Origin: Amanita rubescens
Taxonomy: Eukaryota; Basidiomycota; Agaricomycetes; Agaricales; Amanitaceae
Direction: 5' to 3'
NCBI GenBank assembly: GCA_015039365.1
Contig: WION01000090.1
Location: 1 to 64,000 of the forward strand
DNA: 64,000 bases
The position numbers and the translations under genes were made by a program. Of the stretch, positions 36,160 to 47,324 are shown in pieces; the first letter of the stretch is position 1, and every line of letters begins with the position of its first letter. Below the pieces are notes generated by a model, which was not told where the DNA came from, made no database searches, and was given only the letters and a program-made list of their open reading frames with translations.

Positions 36160-37804
36160 TCAGCAGATGGGAAGAAGTTGGCATAGAGACCATGCATCTC
36201 CATGCGCTTGCGGATGAAGTTGATCGATGTGACGTACTGTGCAGTCGGAGACATTGGTGTCTCCAGCGCCGCCTGTCATCAAACCAGCAATTCTACCCTT
36301 TCCATCGACGACACTCGAGCCAGAGTCGCCAGGCTCGGAGAACGGTCCCGACTTTGAGTTGCGCGGCAAGACAGACACCTCTTTCGACATCATGAGACTG
36401 ACATCGTCCTTCGGCAGATGGAACTCATCATCAAAGTAGTACCTTGCGAACGAGCGCATGGTGTTGAGCTGTCCGACGGTGAGGCCGGTGGCGTGGCCAC
36501 GCTTCATCACCATTATGGCCGGATCGTTATCGTGGCCAAGAATTTTCGGGTCCGACTTCCACATCTCTTCGTCGGGAATAAAGCCGGATAACTCATGGAG
36601 ACGATTTCCGGGATATTTGAAGGAGGGCGGGTTGCCTGCTTGGGGGAACATCCATGAGGTGAAGTTCTGCATCGTGACGTCGATGCCAAGATCTATAACA
36701 TTCCCGACGAAGTTGGTAGCGTTGATCTTGGACGCGTCAACCTTGACGACGGCCCAATCTTCAGTAAACCCGCTGTCCCCAACGTTGCAAGCAATGGGGG
36801 GAGACAGAAAGACGTGGCCGATGACTCGCTTTTTGGGGTCCTTCCAGTCCAAGTCGCGGGTGACATCCGGGAGGAATGCCTGGAGGTCTTTGATAGCCTC
36901 GTCCGCTTCCTTCAACAACGGGATAACAATATCCGTCTCTCGCTTAGCGTACGCCGGCTCCATCCGACCAGTAGCAGTAGCATTCAACCGCATCTGGAGC
37001 TGCTCAATCAAGTTCTTCGTTTCCCTGATCTCGGACGCGATGTCCTTGAGGTGCTTCTCGGCAGCGGATTCGCTGAAGAGCAGGACCTTCCGGCGGGGTT
37101 GGTTAGTGCGGTCGCACTTGACTAGCTCGTTGTCGTTGCGATTAGCCTGTATGACAACGTGACGGGCTGTTACGAGGAAGAGCTCGCCAGGGTAACGGGG
37201 GATCGGAGATGAAGAGGCCCCCAGTCCCGCTGACGGTTGGGCGGGCCTCGGTAGAGATCGGGAGACCAAGGGCGGTGGAGAAGGGTTCGATGACGCGGAC
37301 AGTGCCAACGGAGGTAGGAACTGGCTTGTACAATCTGGCGGACCGGAACACTGACGACTCACGCAGTTCGACGTCGACGTCATTGATGCCGTTCGAAGAT
37401 AGGATATTCTTGCATTGAATGGCGACATTGACGCCAGCCTCCGGAGCGAGGGTGCCAGGAAGGACACCAACCCAGATGATGGCAGGGGGGGACGAGTCAC
37501 CAGCGTACCCGATGCGGACAGGGTCGAGGCTTGAAGCCTTCACCCCTATATCATCCAAATAGCTAATCATCTGGGGGCCAACCTTGTCCTCCCAGCAATC
37601 CTCGAGAGGATGGCCAAAGCCAAAAGGACTTAGCTCCTTCGGACGAAGGTATGCCTCGGGGCCCCGAGGCTCAATCCAGAGGTAGGTGCTTGAGCGAGCG
37701 ATGAGACGGGGTTTCGAGTAAAGGCCATAGTAAAAATGCATGGCCTCGACAGACGAGGGAGGGGTTGGAGCGGTAGGGCGGTCGCTGTCCTTGGTGGTGG
37801 ACAT
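36160..37804 (-). CDS. Trypsin-fold serine protease-like protein with one frameshift
   Basis: The frame from 37804 reads through an N-terminal region (AIIWVGVLPGTLAPEAGVNV) to GGLFISD, then shifts by one base at a run of five G on the plus strand (37197-37201). The rest continues in the other frame: ELFLVTARHVVIQ (catalytic His), a helical insert KHLKDIASEIRETKNLIEQL, EDWAVVKVD (probable catalytic Asp), and GPFSEPGDSGSSVVDGKG (catalytic Ser in GDSG). The triad fits the PA clan (trypsin/chymotrypsin fold). The predicted coiled coil between His and Asp is unusual and seems shared by Agaricomycete relatives. No signal peptide is seen, so it probably acts inside the cell. The single homopolymer base may be an assembly error or a real disabling mutation. 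It lies beside a solo LTR and the HSP70 block. Confidence 0.7.
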
Positions 37805-38086
37805 TATTACACGTTGAGATCACTAGGGCGAAAGCAGCAAAGTGCTAGCAGGTAGTCTCGTACCCACGTCGAGTGGACTCTTAAATGGGAGGGGCAAAAT
37901 AGGGGTCAAACGTTATGTAATGTGCAGATGAGTCAGCGGTTTGTCAGCGTCGAAACGGCGTTGCCGTGTGAATTGGGCTGCAACAGCAGACTGGCTCAAC
38001 CCCTGGGTCACGAACGGTATGTAAATGTACATGCTAATAGTACACAGGGTTTCAATGGTATAGATCAAAGTTCCATGCCCCTCGTA

Positions 38087-40547
38087 TCATGTGGCAGGCT
38101 CAGCCATGTTATCATAGACAACCTTCGCGGAGCTCCTGCTCGCAAATCAATATAAGCCGGAAATCTCAAGGTAAAACGAACGCACCGTCTCTCGACACCC
38201 TAAATGGAGAAACAACAATATTTCGATCAGGAATCGCTCTGGAAAACATAGAAGGACAACAAACTTCACGTTTTCGGTCCACGCAAGCTGTGCTTTCAAC
38301 TCTGTCATTCCAAACAACAAGATGATATCAAACTCTTTGCGATAATACTGCATGCCATCCGCAGAGTGCCGAGTTGTCTCGGGCTCGGGTATACTAGAAG
38401 TATCAGCGACGACCGTGCATACGGGTGAATAGTTATCTGCATTAGAGAATGTGAATAATAATCACAGACACGATGTCGACGAGATTTACGCACATTGTTC
38501 GGTATCAAGCCATTTAGGATCTTCTCGACGACCACGATAACACATGATTTCTTCAGTTCTCGACCGGATAGGAACTGTTGACTCCACGTGGTACGATCTC
38601 CGGAACTCTTTTTCTTCAGAAACGCGGGTACCCTAGTGCAAGAGAGTATGTCAGTTTCAAAGAACTACGTCGATTCCCCATCAGACCCACCTTCTGCAAT
38701 ATGACATCAAAGTAATCCGGTAACACAATCCTGCCTGAAGGACGGAAGATGGCCTTATTGGACCGTGCGACATGCTCTATGTCGTTTTCGTCAAACGACG
38801 TCAGACACTCTATTCCATAGGTGGCGGTAGCAATGCGAACGCCAACACAGTGATCGATGTAGAACGATACAGCTCCATCGGCGACTGCCTTGTTCCTGTA
38901 ACACAAAAAGACATCAGTCATGCCCGACTTGGAAACATGGGGAAACGTACAAATGACCATCCGGTCTGGAAACTTGGAGATCTTGCGCTTGAAGTTGTTC
39001 TTGAACTCTGGCAAACAGGTAATCGGACGCTGCGAATCCTCCGACCAAGAATACTGCCTGAACGTGGTCAACGCGAGCTCAGCGGAAGTACTTATTGATG
39101 CACATCGTGCTTACTTTGATGGGAACGGTCGTTTGTGAGCGTTGTTCTTCGATGGCCGTCAAGATGGCCTGGAGAGACGGCTTGAATAACTCCTCGATCT
39201 CCTCGCTATAACCACGTGTTCAACATGTGTTACGCCAATCGAAAAAGGTAATACATTACCCCGCGATCTTCATTTGACCAGAGCGTATCCCCACGGTAAG
39301 ATCCTTATCCTTGCTGGTCCCAAACCTAATGAACGCGGGGGAAGCGGGGTTTCGGAAACTCAGTTTTGCGGACTTGTCAAAAACGTTGGTCATATGTTCG
39401 ACTTCATCTTTGAACTTGGACTTCTTTGAGCTTATCTAACAAAAAGTGGACGATTTCAACGCGACATCTAGAGAACATTGATGAATGATGCTCACCCTGA
39501 AGATAACTCCTCGCTCTTCGGCTAACAAAAACTGATCCTTCCAAGTGACCTATGGTGATGCAGTTAGCCGAGGTCATGCTGATGGATCGGCAATCAGTTT
39601 GACGCACATTGTGGATGCGCAATCTCCTCAAACTCGCGATGAGACTTGCAATCATAAGCGCTGACATCGATCGTGCCACCTCCGCAATCGACTATAATAA
39701 GACCTTCCCCGGGCTGTGCAGGTCATAAGCGCGTATCCATATAAATACACAATGAATGGCTTACTTTCACCGCTTCCTTTGTGATACCTTTTTGGATGCA
39801 ATAATGAAGACTGGCTTCACCTTCGGTGACAAAGGAGATTCTGTCCTGGGCCTGAGTTTCATTTGCCACTAAACCCGCCTTGAGAGCCGCCCGCCGCATT
39901 TGTGCCTGTTGTTGACCTTCCCATCCGTTTGGCAAACTCAACACGTATTCGACGTTTTTCTCCACGGATTGCCAAAAGGCAGAACCGCCGGGGTGAGTTT
40001 GTTTGATGTAGGTTTTGGTGGATTCGTGGAGGTACTTGAGAAAGTCTGCGAGGATTTGTTCTGCTGTCTTGTTCGGTGGCAATGGAGGAAGATCATCGTC
40101 GTGGATGTGGGACGAAGCTAGTGCCTTGGGGCGTAAATGAAGCTTGAACCTAGTATATAATGAACGGGAATTAACGCCGTCGTTATCGTCGAGAGCGCGT
40201 ACCATTCAACTCTAACAAATTCATTGTCTTCTGCTTCCTCTATGAAATCATCCTGAGTGGCTTCAGCTCCGACTGCGCGAACCTCGCCCTCTTTGTCGTA
40301 ATACAAGACAGTTGGGATTTTAGAATCACCACCGACTCTCTGCTGTGCTGGAAACCTATAAGAGCGTGGGATAAAGTTGGAAACATTAGGCGCAGAAAAC
40401 CGTGTACCTAGTCACTCCGTGTATTTCTGGCACGATACCGGGATCCAATAACGCGTATGATGCACCGCTGTAGGTCGTGCCAACATCGAATGCCATCACC
40501 AGCTTTCTTGCGCCCCCTGAAAACGGACCTCGCTGTTCTGGCGCCAT
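38087..40547 (-). CDS. HSPA12-like HSP70 family ATPase (free-standing)
   Basis: Multi-exon gene with start at 40547 and stop at 38087. The phosphate-1 motif is LVMAFDVGTTYSGASYALLD (about 40500). GDSKIPTVLYYDKEGEVRAV follows at about 40310, RISFVTEGEASLHYC at about 39810, phosphate-2 motif IVDCGGGTIDVSAYD at about 39690, and the adenosine motif AVFLVGGFAASDYLF at about 39020. Then come NKAVADGAVSFYIDH and a C-terminal part with TRVSEEKEFRRSYHVES, CYRGRREDPKWLDTE, FDIILLFGMTELKAQLAW and a last exon ENGVERRSSAKVVYD. This is the usual layout of fungal HSPA12-like proteins, diverged HSP70s lacking the classical substrate-binding domain. I place the final introns at about 38148-38270, which replaces a longer unspliced frame. 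It is divergent from the coiled-coil gene at 40786, about 240 bp away. Confidence 0.8.
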
Positions 40548-40785
40548 GACCGTGATCAGAGAGGAACGTCGAGTGTGAGGTGATGAAAGCACAGGTTTTA
40601 ATAAGACTGCGGGAGAAGCGTGTTCAGGCGTGTTTGTGAAACGCGTTCAAAGCTTACGTTTATCCGCAGTGCCTCAATCCAAACACGAGGCAATCCGGAC
40701 ATCAAAAAAATCGGGCATTTCACACGTTTTAAAGGTCTAAACCTCATGGAGTTCCAGCTAAGTAAGGCAGGGAAGCAACTACATC

Positions 40786-42285
40786 ATGCTCGTGAAGAAT
40801 GCCCTGGCCAACTCTCTCTCTACAGTCACAATCATCCGCATGGCTACCGTCGTTGGCGTCGTTGCGTCCCTTTGTGGAGGCGCAAAGTTCTGGTCGAATG
40901 GTTCTCGGCAAAGAAGACGTAAAGAAGTCGAAATGAAGGAGTTGCAGGAAAGGAAGGATGCGGACATTGCCAATCTCCAGCGAACTTTGGATGACACGCG
41001 TGCCCAACTGCAGGCGCGAGACGATGCGATTGCCGTTCTCAAAACTCAGACAGATAGTCTGAAAGGAACATCGTTTGACGTTCAGGAGCAATTGCAGGCA
41101 ACTGTGAGTCAACTGCAGGTGCGAGAAGCTGCGGTGGGCGCTTTAAAAACGCAAACGGATCGTCTGAAATTGGACGTGGACGAGACGCAACGGCTGTTGC
41201 TGGAGGCGCGTAATGAGACGACGGTCGCGAAAAGAGAGCTGGTAATGTTGGAGGAAAGGTTATGGCAGAGTCGGAGAGAGCTGGACGCCGTGAGGGTGAA
41301 ATACGAGCAAGCGCAGGAGTTGCTCCAGACCCGGACTGCGGAACTCAAGGCCGCTCAGGCGTTCTTGACGACCGCGGATAAACTGTCCAATGTCGATGTC
41401 GTAAACCTGGTCGACGCGCTTAATGCGGAGATACTCCAGGTTTCCGCTTTGGTCGCGGATGCATTTACGTTCGGGCCGAAGAATGGGGGAGAAGGGGATA
41501 TTAATTCAGAAGATGTCGAAGAAGCACTTGCTCGTGCTACCGAGACCGTCGGACCACGCATGGTCCAGCTGCTCACGGCTTCTGAACACAACGAGGATCC
41601 GATACTGGTCCAAATAGCCTTTCAGGGTGGCCTCTGCGCATACGTCCAATGGATCATATCATCCTGGTACTTTGAGAGCCCCTGATAACGAGCAACTATT
41701 GAGGGACGTGTACACTCATATCAGAGATTCGGGTAAGCCTTCATATCCTCGCGATCCTACCGATCTGACGATCAAATCCATCTAGAGGACCAAGCGATAT
41801 ACGGACGATGGAGGGCAATGACGAGAAAACACGTCCAGCAGATGATAGGCGAAGGGCCAGATTTGACGATGTATTTCCTGGATGCATTTGTCACGATCCT
41901 GGTTGCGGCTGGCCTGAAAAAGGAGCACTCCCACGTCGCTGATATAATACAGTCCAGGTTCTCCGGCGATGTTGAAAAGATCGTCAGAAAATCACAGGAA
42001 CTGAAAAAGGTACTGGGGGAAGACGTAACGTCATGTGAGCTTGAAATGCTCTACATTGAGCCGGATCAAGTTTACGACGAGGCCACAATGGAAGACACTT
42101 TCCAGGACCAGTCAGTAAAAGAAAACGGAGTAGCGACTGAAGGCGTGCTTTGTACGACGGATTTAGGTCTTATCCGACATGAAAAGGTTAAAGAAAACGA
42201 TTGGAAATCCTCGGTCCTCCTAAGGCCGAAAATCGTCCTGCAATCTAAACTGAATGCCATTGTCGCGAGCGATGAAGACAGTTGA
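40786..42285 (+). CDS. Coiled-coil family A protein (free-standing, one frameshift)
   Basis: Exon 1 runs from 40786 (or ATG 40840) to 41732 and exon 2 from 41786 to 42285. The start is followed by a short hydrophobic segment (TVVGVVASLCGGAKFW) that may anchor it in a membrane, then a long coiled coil (about residues 40-200). Next is the family core ADKLSNVDVVNLVDALNAEI, then GGLCAYVQWIISSWYF, IYGRWRAMTRKHVQQM and a C-terminal half ending in LLRPKIVLQ. An extra C in a run of four (41679-41682) breaks the frame before exon 1 ends; without it the sequence reads on as DNEQLLRDVYTHIRD into the splice donor. It may be an assembly error or a real lesion. The family is unknown to me. It sits head to head with the HSP70 gene. 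Confidence 0.65.
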
Positions 42286-42707
42286 GATTTGGATTCAGGA
42301 TATACTGCGTTACCATACGTTTGATAACGACGGACATGACATCAGATGCTATTTATGACTTACGATCGTGTATTTGTACATGTTTTCTAGTTGCCTTTGA
42401 TATAAACAACATGCAACTTCTATAACCTTAACCTAGACTTCTTTCACTTGTCACCATCTTCGCATGTCAAGCATGAGGTTATAGGTTATTGGCTGTGTAG
42501 AAGAAGTGACGCTGGCTTTATGTCAGTTATAGCAGGAAAGCGCGTAGGATAGTTGTATCAATGACTTATTTGGGAAGCCATCAATCATCGTTGCCGTAAA
42601 CTTTAAAGCGCCTCTGGACAGCACGCTGGCCTTGTGTCGCCTACACAGCAACTGCGCTCGTAGGGCTATTTCTAAGCCTTACGCTGCTGCGGTCTCTTTC
42701 GTTCACA

Positions 42708-43998
42708 ATGATTGTTCTCCCCGTGTTGTTGCTTTTTGTCGCAGTGCTCATCCTTTACTACGTTCTCAGGCAACAGCAGCATATACGGAGTCTACAGAGT
42801 CAATGTGACAGCTTCTCAAACGCAAATAGGGAACAGGAAAGCAAAATCGATGAACTACAGGGAGACGTTTCATCGGTAAAAGGCAGAGCGAACGATGCAG
42901 CCCGGGCCTTCAAAACGAAAGAGAATAATTGGAATACGAAGGCCACTGAAGGGCAACGCCGTATTACGAAGCTGCAGAACGACCTTGATCGGCTTCAAGA
43001 GAAATACAGCAGAGAGCTGAGAGCGGCACAAGACGAGCTTCAGGCTCTCCGTGAGCAGAGGGACGAGCTCAAGAAGCTCGTTGAGACCCAAGCCGTCGAG
43101 CTGACCGCCGCACGCGAGTTCACTTTCATGACCGACCAGGTCTCAGCAGCCGACGTTAGTCGGACAGTACAAGACCTCAATTCCGCCATATACCAAACTG
43201 CTATGCAGTTAATCTCCATCGAACAACCCACCCCTGCCACTACAACCCCCTCTGCATCACCCGCCGCGGATATGGAACGCCTGCAGGTTCAGGCACGAAA
43301 CAATACCGTCAATGTCATTGGCGAAAGATTGCTCCACCTCGCACAAACCGTTGGAAAAGAGGACGAGTCGTTCCCAATCCTCGCTTTCCAGAGCGCCATA
43401 GCCCACGTGTGCTTCTCCGTCATCTCTTCATGGGTTTTTGGGCGTGGCCACGAACCTCAGAACGAAATTCTCAACGTCACATACGAACAGATCTGGGCCA
43501 GCGGTAAGTGCCTAAATCAACGTCGACCCGCATTGCTGACGACGCGTTATAGAGAGGCAAGCCGTTGCAGGTCGCTGGAGAGCTCTGACGCATACACAAC
43601 TATCCAATATGAATGGCGATAAAGTTCAACGCGAAATCCATGGCCTCCTGTTTTGCCTCCTGCTCTCTATCGGTTGGAGTGCCGAGCCGCGGCATATTCA
43701 GGCGTTGCTTATGGAAGAGTTGAAAGAGTGCATTGACGAGATCGCCGAGTTCGTGGCCAAGACGTCCAAGATGATCCGCGAGGAGTTCGTCTCGGACGAC
43801 TTGCAGGTCACGTATGTGCGGGCTGGGCAGTACTTCAACCCATCCTTGATGGATGCAGAAGAAGGGCAAGCTTCGCCTGAGGTCCAGGCACCTGTCCTCG
43901 GTACGGTAGAGCTTGGTCTCGCGTTGCGAAATCGCGCTGGAGGACAGCAGATGTTGTTGAAACCGAGGGTAGCCCTTGATACTCCCACACCTGCTTGA
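42708..43998 (+). CDS. Coiled-coil family A protein with N-terminal membrane segment, 413 aa
   Basis: Two exons (42708-43503, 43553-43998) give exactly 414 codons. Residues 1-20 (MIVLPVLLLFVAVLILYYVL) form a transmembrane helix or signal anchor. Residues 20-140 are a continuous coiled coil. The conserved core follows: TDQVSAADVSRTVQDLNSAI, ERLLHLAQTVGKEDESFPIL, IAHVCFSVISSWVFGRG, then across the intron VAGRWRALTHTQL, MIREEFVSDDLQVTYVRAGQ and a C-terminus with LLKPRVALDT. This is the only family A copy here that is both intact and not fused to HSP70, so it shows the ancestral form. Probably membrane-anchored with a cytosolic coiled coil. Function unknown. Confidence 0.78.
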
Positions 43999-44050
43999 TT
44001 ATACGCTTCATACTACATATATACCATTACGAGACAGAAGGTAGTACATA

Positions 44051-44278
44051 TCATAGCTTCACGTTCATTACAGTAAATATCTCAATTACGACAATATTCG
44101 TCGACCCATTTATCTCCTTGACGTACAACGTCCGAGCAATTCCTATTGTCGTCGTACACATGATGGACCCAACCACCAGCTTTTGAGACTTGCCTCTGGG
44201 ATCATCCACTTGCATCTTCTCCGGATCGAATATGCTTCCGGGTGAAGGAGCAAATACCTCCACGTCATTAGTTACCAT
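44051..44278 (-). pseudogene. C-terminal fragment of coiled-coil family B
   Basis: Minus-strand remnant of about 70 residues containing DVEVFAPSPGSIFDPEKMQV, DDPRGKSQKLV and MCTTTIGIARTLYV. It matches the C-termini of the family B genes at 50948-52210 and 55936-57844. Everything upstream of this part is missing, and the fragment runs straight into the conserved upstream region of the HSP70-coiled-coil fusion. It marks the end of the first repeat unit. Confidence 0.75.
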
Positions 44279-44377
44279 ATAAACACAATCATCATAATCG
44301 TGCGTATTATGTAAATGCCCCCACTGAGAGATTTATCATCTATATACTGAGCACCAATCTACACTCAGGGCGCCAGC

Positions 44378-47227
44378 ATGTCCCGCGCGTCAAAGCCTGA
44401 TGACGGATCTCAAAGGAAACTCGTTATTGCGTTTGACATTGGCATCACGTTCAGTGCCGTCTCCTACGTATTTTTGATACCTCACGAAACGCCGGTAATT
44501 CATAGCGTTACCCAGTGAGTTGCCCTTCTAGTGGTAACCGGCGGATACCTCATCTTAGGATTCCTTTCCAGGTTCCCTGGGCAATTCCGAGTCGGCGGTG
44601 ATTCCAAGATTCCAAGTGTCGTTTGTTACGACACGTATGGTAATGTCGTTGCTGTTGGTTCGGAAACAGACGTAGATACCAATCCTGAGCTCCTGGAAGT
44701 TGAAGGTCTTGTTCGAGCGGAATGGTGTGCTCCAACTCTTTATCAGCTGCCTCTCTCCTAACAAGGTGATATAAGGTTCAAGCTACATCTTCGACCAGCT
44801 CGTCTTGTTGCAGAGCAAGGGTTCGATGATAAAGACTTACCTGCACTTCCTCGGAATAAGTCAGTTATCGACATCTTCAGCGACCTGTTGAGATACATGT
44901 ATAAATCCACGAAGGAGTATATCCGACAGAGATCAGATGACATGTTGAGATCCGTTGGGAATAACATTGAGTTTATCCTTCAGTCACCCCAACGGCTGGG
45001 AAGGCCGACAGCAATCCGAAATACGCCATGCGGCAATCAATGCAGATTTGGTCAACGCAAATGAAGCCCCGGAACGAATCAGCTTCGTCACCGAAGGCGA
45101 GGCCAATCTTCACTTTTGCCTAAACAAAATTCCTGATACTTTCAAGAAATACGTAGGTCGATTCTACTACAGTATCCGACTTGCTGAGTTGTGGTAGGCC
45201 AATGACGGAATACTAGTCGCTAACTGTGGAGAAGGAACTGTGGACATCAGTTCATATGCGCGATCGAAGTCAATGACGTCGGGGAGCAATTTCGAAGAAA
45301 TCGCTCCGGCTGAGTGTACGGGTGCTTCACCTTCCCTGACGCAACACTTACATCTCTTAGGCGTTTTGCAGGGCTCGTTGTTTGTCACCCGTAGAGCGCA
45401 AACTTTTCTTACAGGTCAGCATAACCAAGTTTGTGACGTATGTGATCTAATCATGCTTTCTAGAGAAGCTTCATCTATCGAGGTTTGGAACGGAGAGCGA
45501 CATACAAGTTATGACCAGGATATTTCGACAAAACGACGAAACCCTGCTTTAGGGAACCTTCAAAACCGCACTTTATACGTTTTGGTCGAAATGAACATGA
45601 TCCAGAACACGATATTCGGTCTGGCTGTATCAAACTCAATGGGTAAACGTTTATCATACGCTCAATGTACTATAATAAAATTTCATTGCATATAGCATCG
45701 ACATTGCGAAGTTTTTTGAACCTACCATAAAGGACATTATAAAAGCTATCGAAAAACAGACTAGGAAGACGACTACAAGGATTAGAGTACGTCTCTGAGA
45801 AAGTTGGATGTGTCATAACTAACAACTTGACGTAAAGGCTATCTGTATGGTCGGAACATTTGCTACCTCCGATTATCTGTTCTCCAAATTGGAGGATCAT
45901 TTCAAGTTGAGGGGTATCGACATCTTGAGACCGGACGCTCCTCTGTGAGCAAAAAATGCTGCGCTTCGCATCCATTAACCTAAGGCTCTTGTATCAGAAA
46001 CAACGCGGTTGCAGAAGGTGCTATAATATTCAAAATGGAACCTTTTGTGTCCTCAGGCTGTGAAGCGCATCACCGTCTTACGAAACTGCAGAACGGCTTT
46101 GACCGGCTTCAAGAGAAATCCAGCAGAGAATTGAGGGCGGCACAAGACGAGTTTGAGGCCCTCCGTGAGCAGACCGACGAGCTCAAGGGGCTCCTCGACA
46201 CGCAAGCCGTCGAGCTGACCGCCGCAAGCGAGTTTACTTTCATGACCGACCAGGCACAAGCAGAGCTTCAGGCTCTCAGTGAGCAGACCGACGAGCTCAA
46301 GAGGCTCGTCGACACGCAAGCCGTCGGGCTGACCGCCGCACATGAGTTCACCCCCATGACCGACCAGGTCTCAGCGGCCAACGTTAGTCGGACGGTAAAA
46401 GACCTCAATTCTACCATATACCAAACTTCTATCCAGTTAATCTCCATCGAACAACCCGCTCCTGCTACGGCCCCCTCTGCATCCGCCGCGGATACGGAAC
46501 GCTTGCACGTCCAGGCACGAATCTATTCCGTTGGTGTTATTGGCGAGCGGTTGCTTCATCTCGCGCAAACCGTCGGACAAGAGGACGAATCATTCCCTAT
46601 CCTCGCTTTCCAGAGTGGCATAGCCCACGTGTGCTTTTCCGCTATCTCTTCATGGGTTTATGGGCGTGGCCACGAAACTCAGAACGAAATCCTCAACCTC
46701 GCATACGAACAGATCTGGGCCAACGGTACGTCGCCCTTTTCCACAATTGGCGTCAACCGCATTGCTGACGGCGCGATGTAGAGAAGCAACCCGTTGCAGG
46801 CCACTGGAGAGCGCTGACCCATAAACAGCTATCCGATATGAGCGGCGACAAAGTTCAACGTGAAATGCATACCCTCCTGTCCTACCTCCTGATCAGTATC
46901 GGTTGGAAAGCCGAGCCGCGGCAGATTCGGGTTTTGCTCGAGGAAAAGTTGAGAGAGTGCATCGACGAGATCGCCGCGTTAGTATCCAAGGCTTCCAGGA
47001 TGATCCGCGAGGAGTTCGTCTCGGATGACTTGCAGGTCATTTATGTGCGGGCTGGGCAGCACTTCAACCCATCCTTGATGGATGCAGAAAAGGGGCAAGC
47101 TTCGCCCGAGGTCCAGGCATCTGTCCTCGGTACGGTAGAGCTTGGTCTCGCGTTGCAAAATCGTGCTGGAGGACAACAGATGTTGTTGAAACCAAGGGTA
47201 GCCCTCGATACGCAGACACCTGCTTGA
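44378..47227 (+). CDS. HSP70 ATPase domain fused to coiled-coil family A (copy 1, three 1-nt insertions)
   Basis: Exons: 44378-44514, 44572-44724, 44775-45152, 45198-45321, 45361-45414, 45464-45642, 45696-45786, 45838-45944, 45998-46725, 46782-47227. They sum to 2,397 nt. The HSP70 part has VIAFDIGITFSAVSYVFL-like phosphate-1, VANCGEGTVDISSYA as phosphate-2 (the copy at 53052 has DCGGGT), AICMVGTFATSDYLF as adenosine motif and NNAVAEGAIIFKME. It then passes without a break into HHRLTKLQNGFDRLQEKSSR, the family A coiled coil and its whole C-terminal half. The membrane segment of family A and the C-terminal part of HSPA12 are both absent. Compared with sister copies there are three extra single bases, at 44818-44821 (GGGG), 44979-44980 (TT) and about 45514-45520. 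Together they restore frame but interrupt about 230 codons. A 35-residue coiled-coil segment is duplicated internally. Confidence 0.7.
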
Positions 47228-47324
47228 TTATACGCTTTATACCATATTACTACCCAAGTTGCACAGGGTATGTATGATATACCAACTACAACGATTTCCA
47301 CACGTGTGGTCTTGCTAACAAGCA

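Noticed and set aside
36458..37162. Plus-strand frame of 234 codons
   Set aside because: Antisense to the protease gene, which has clear catalytic motifs.
38616..39071. Unspliced HSP70 reading frame ending near 38616
   Set aside because: It reads partly in the wrong frame; splicing restores AVFLVGGFAASDYLF and a longer C-terminus to 38087.
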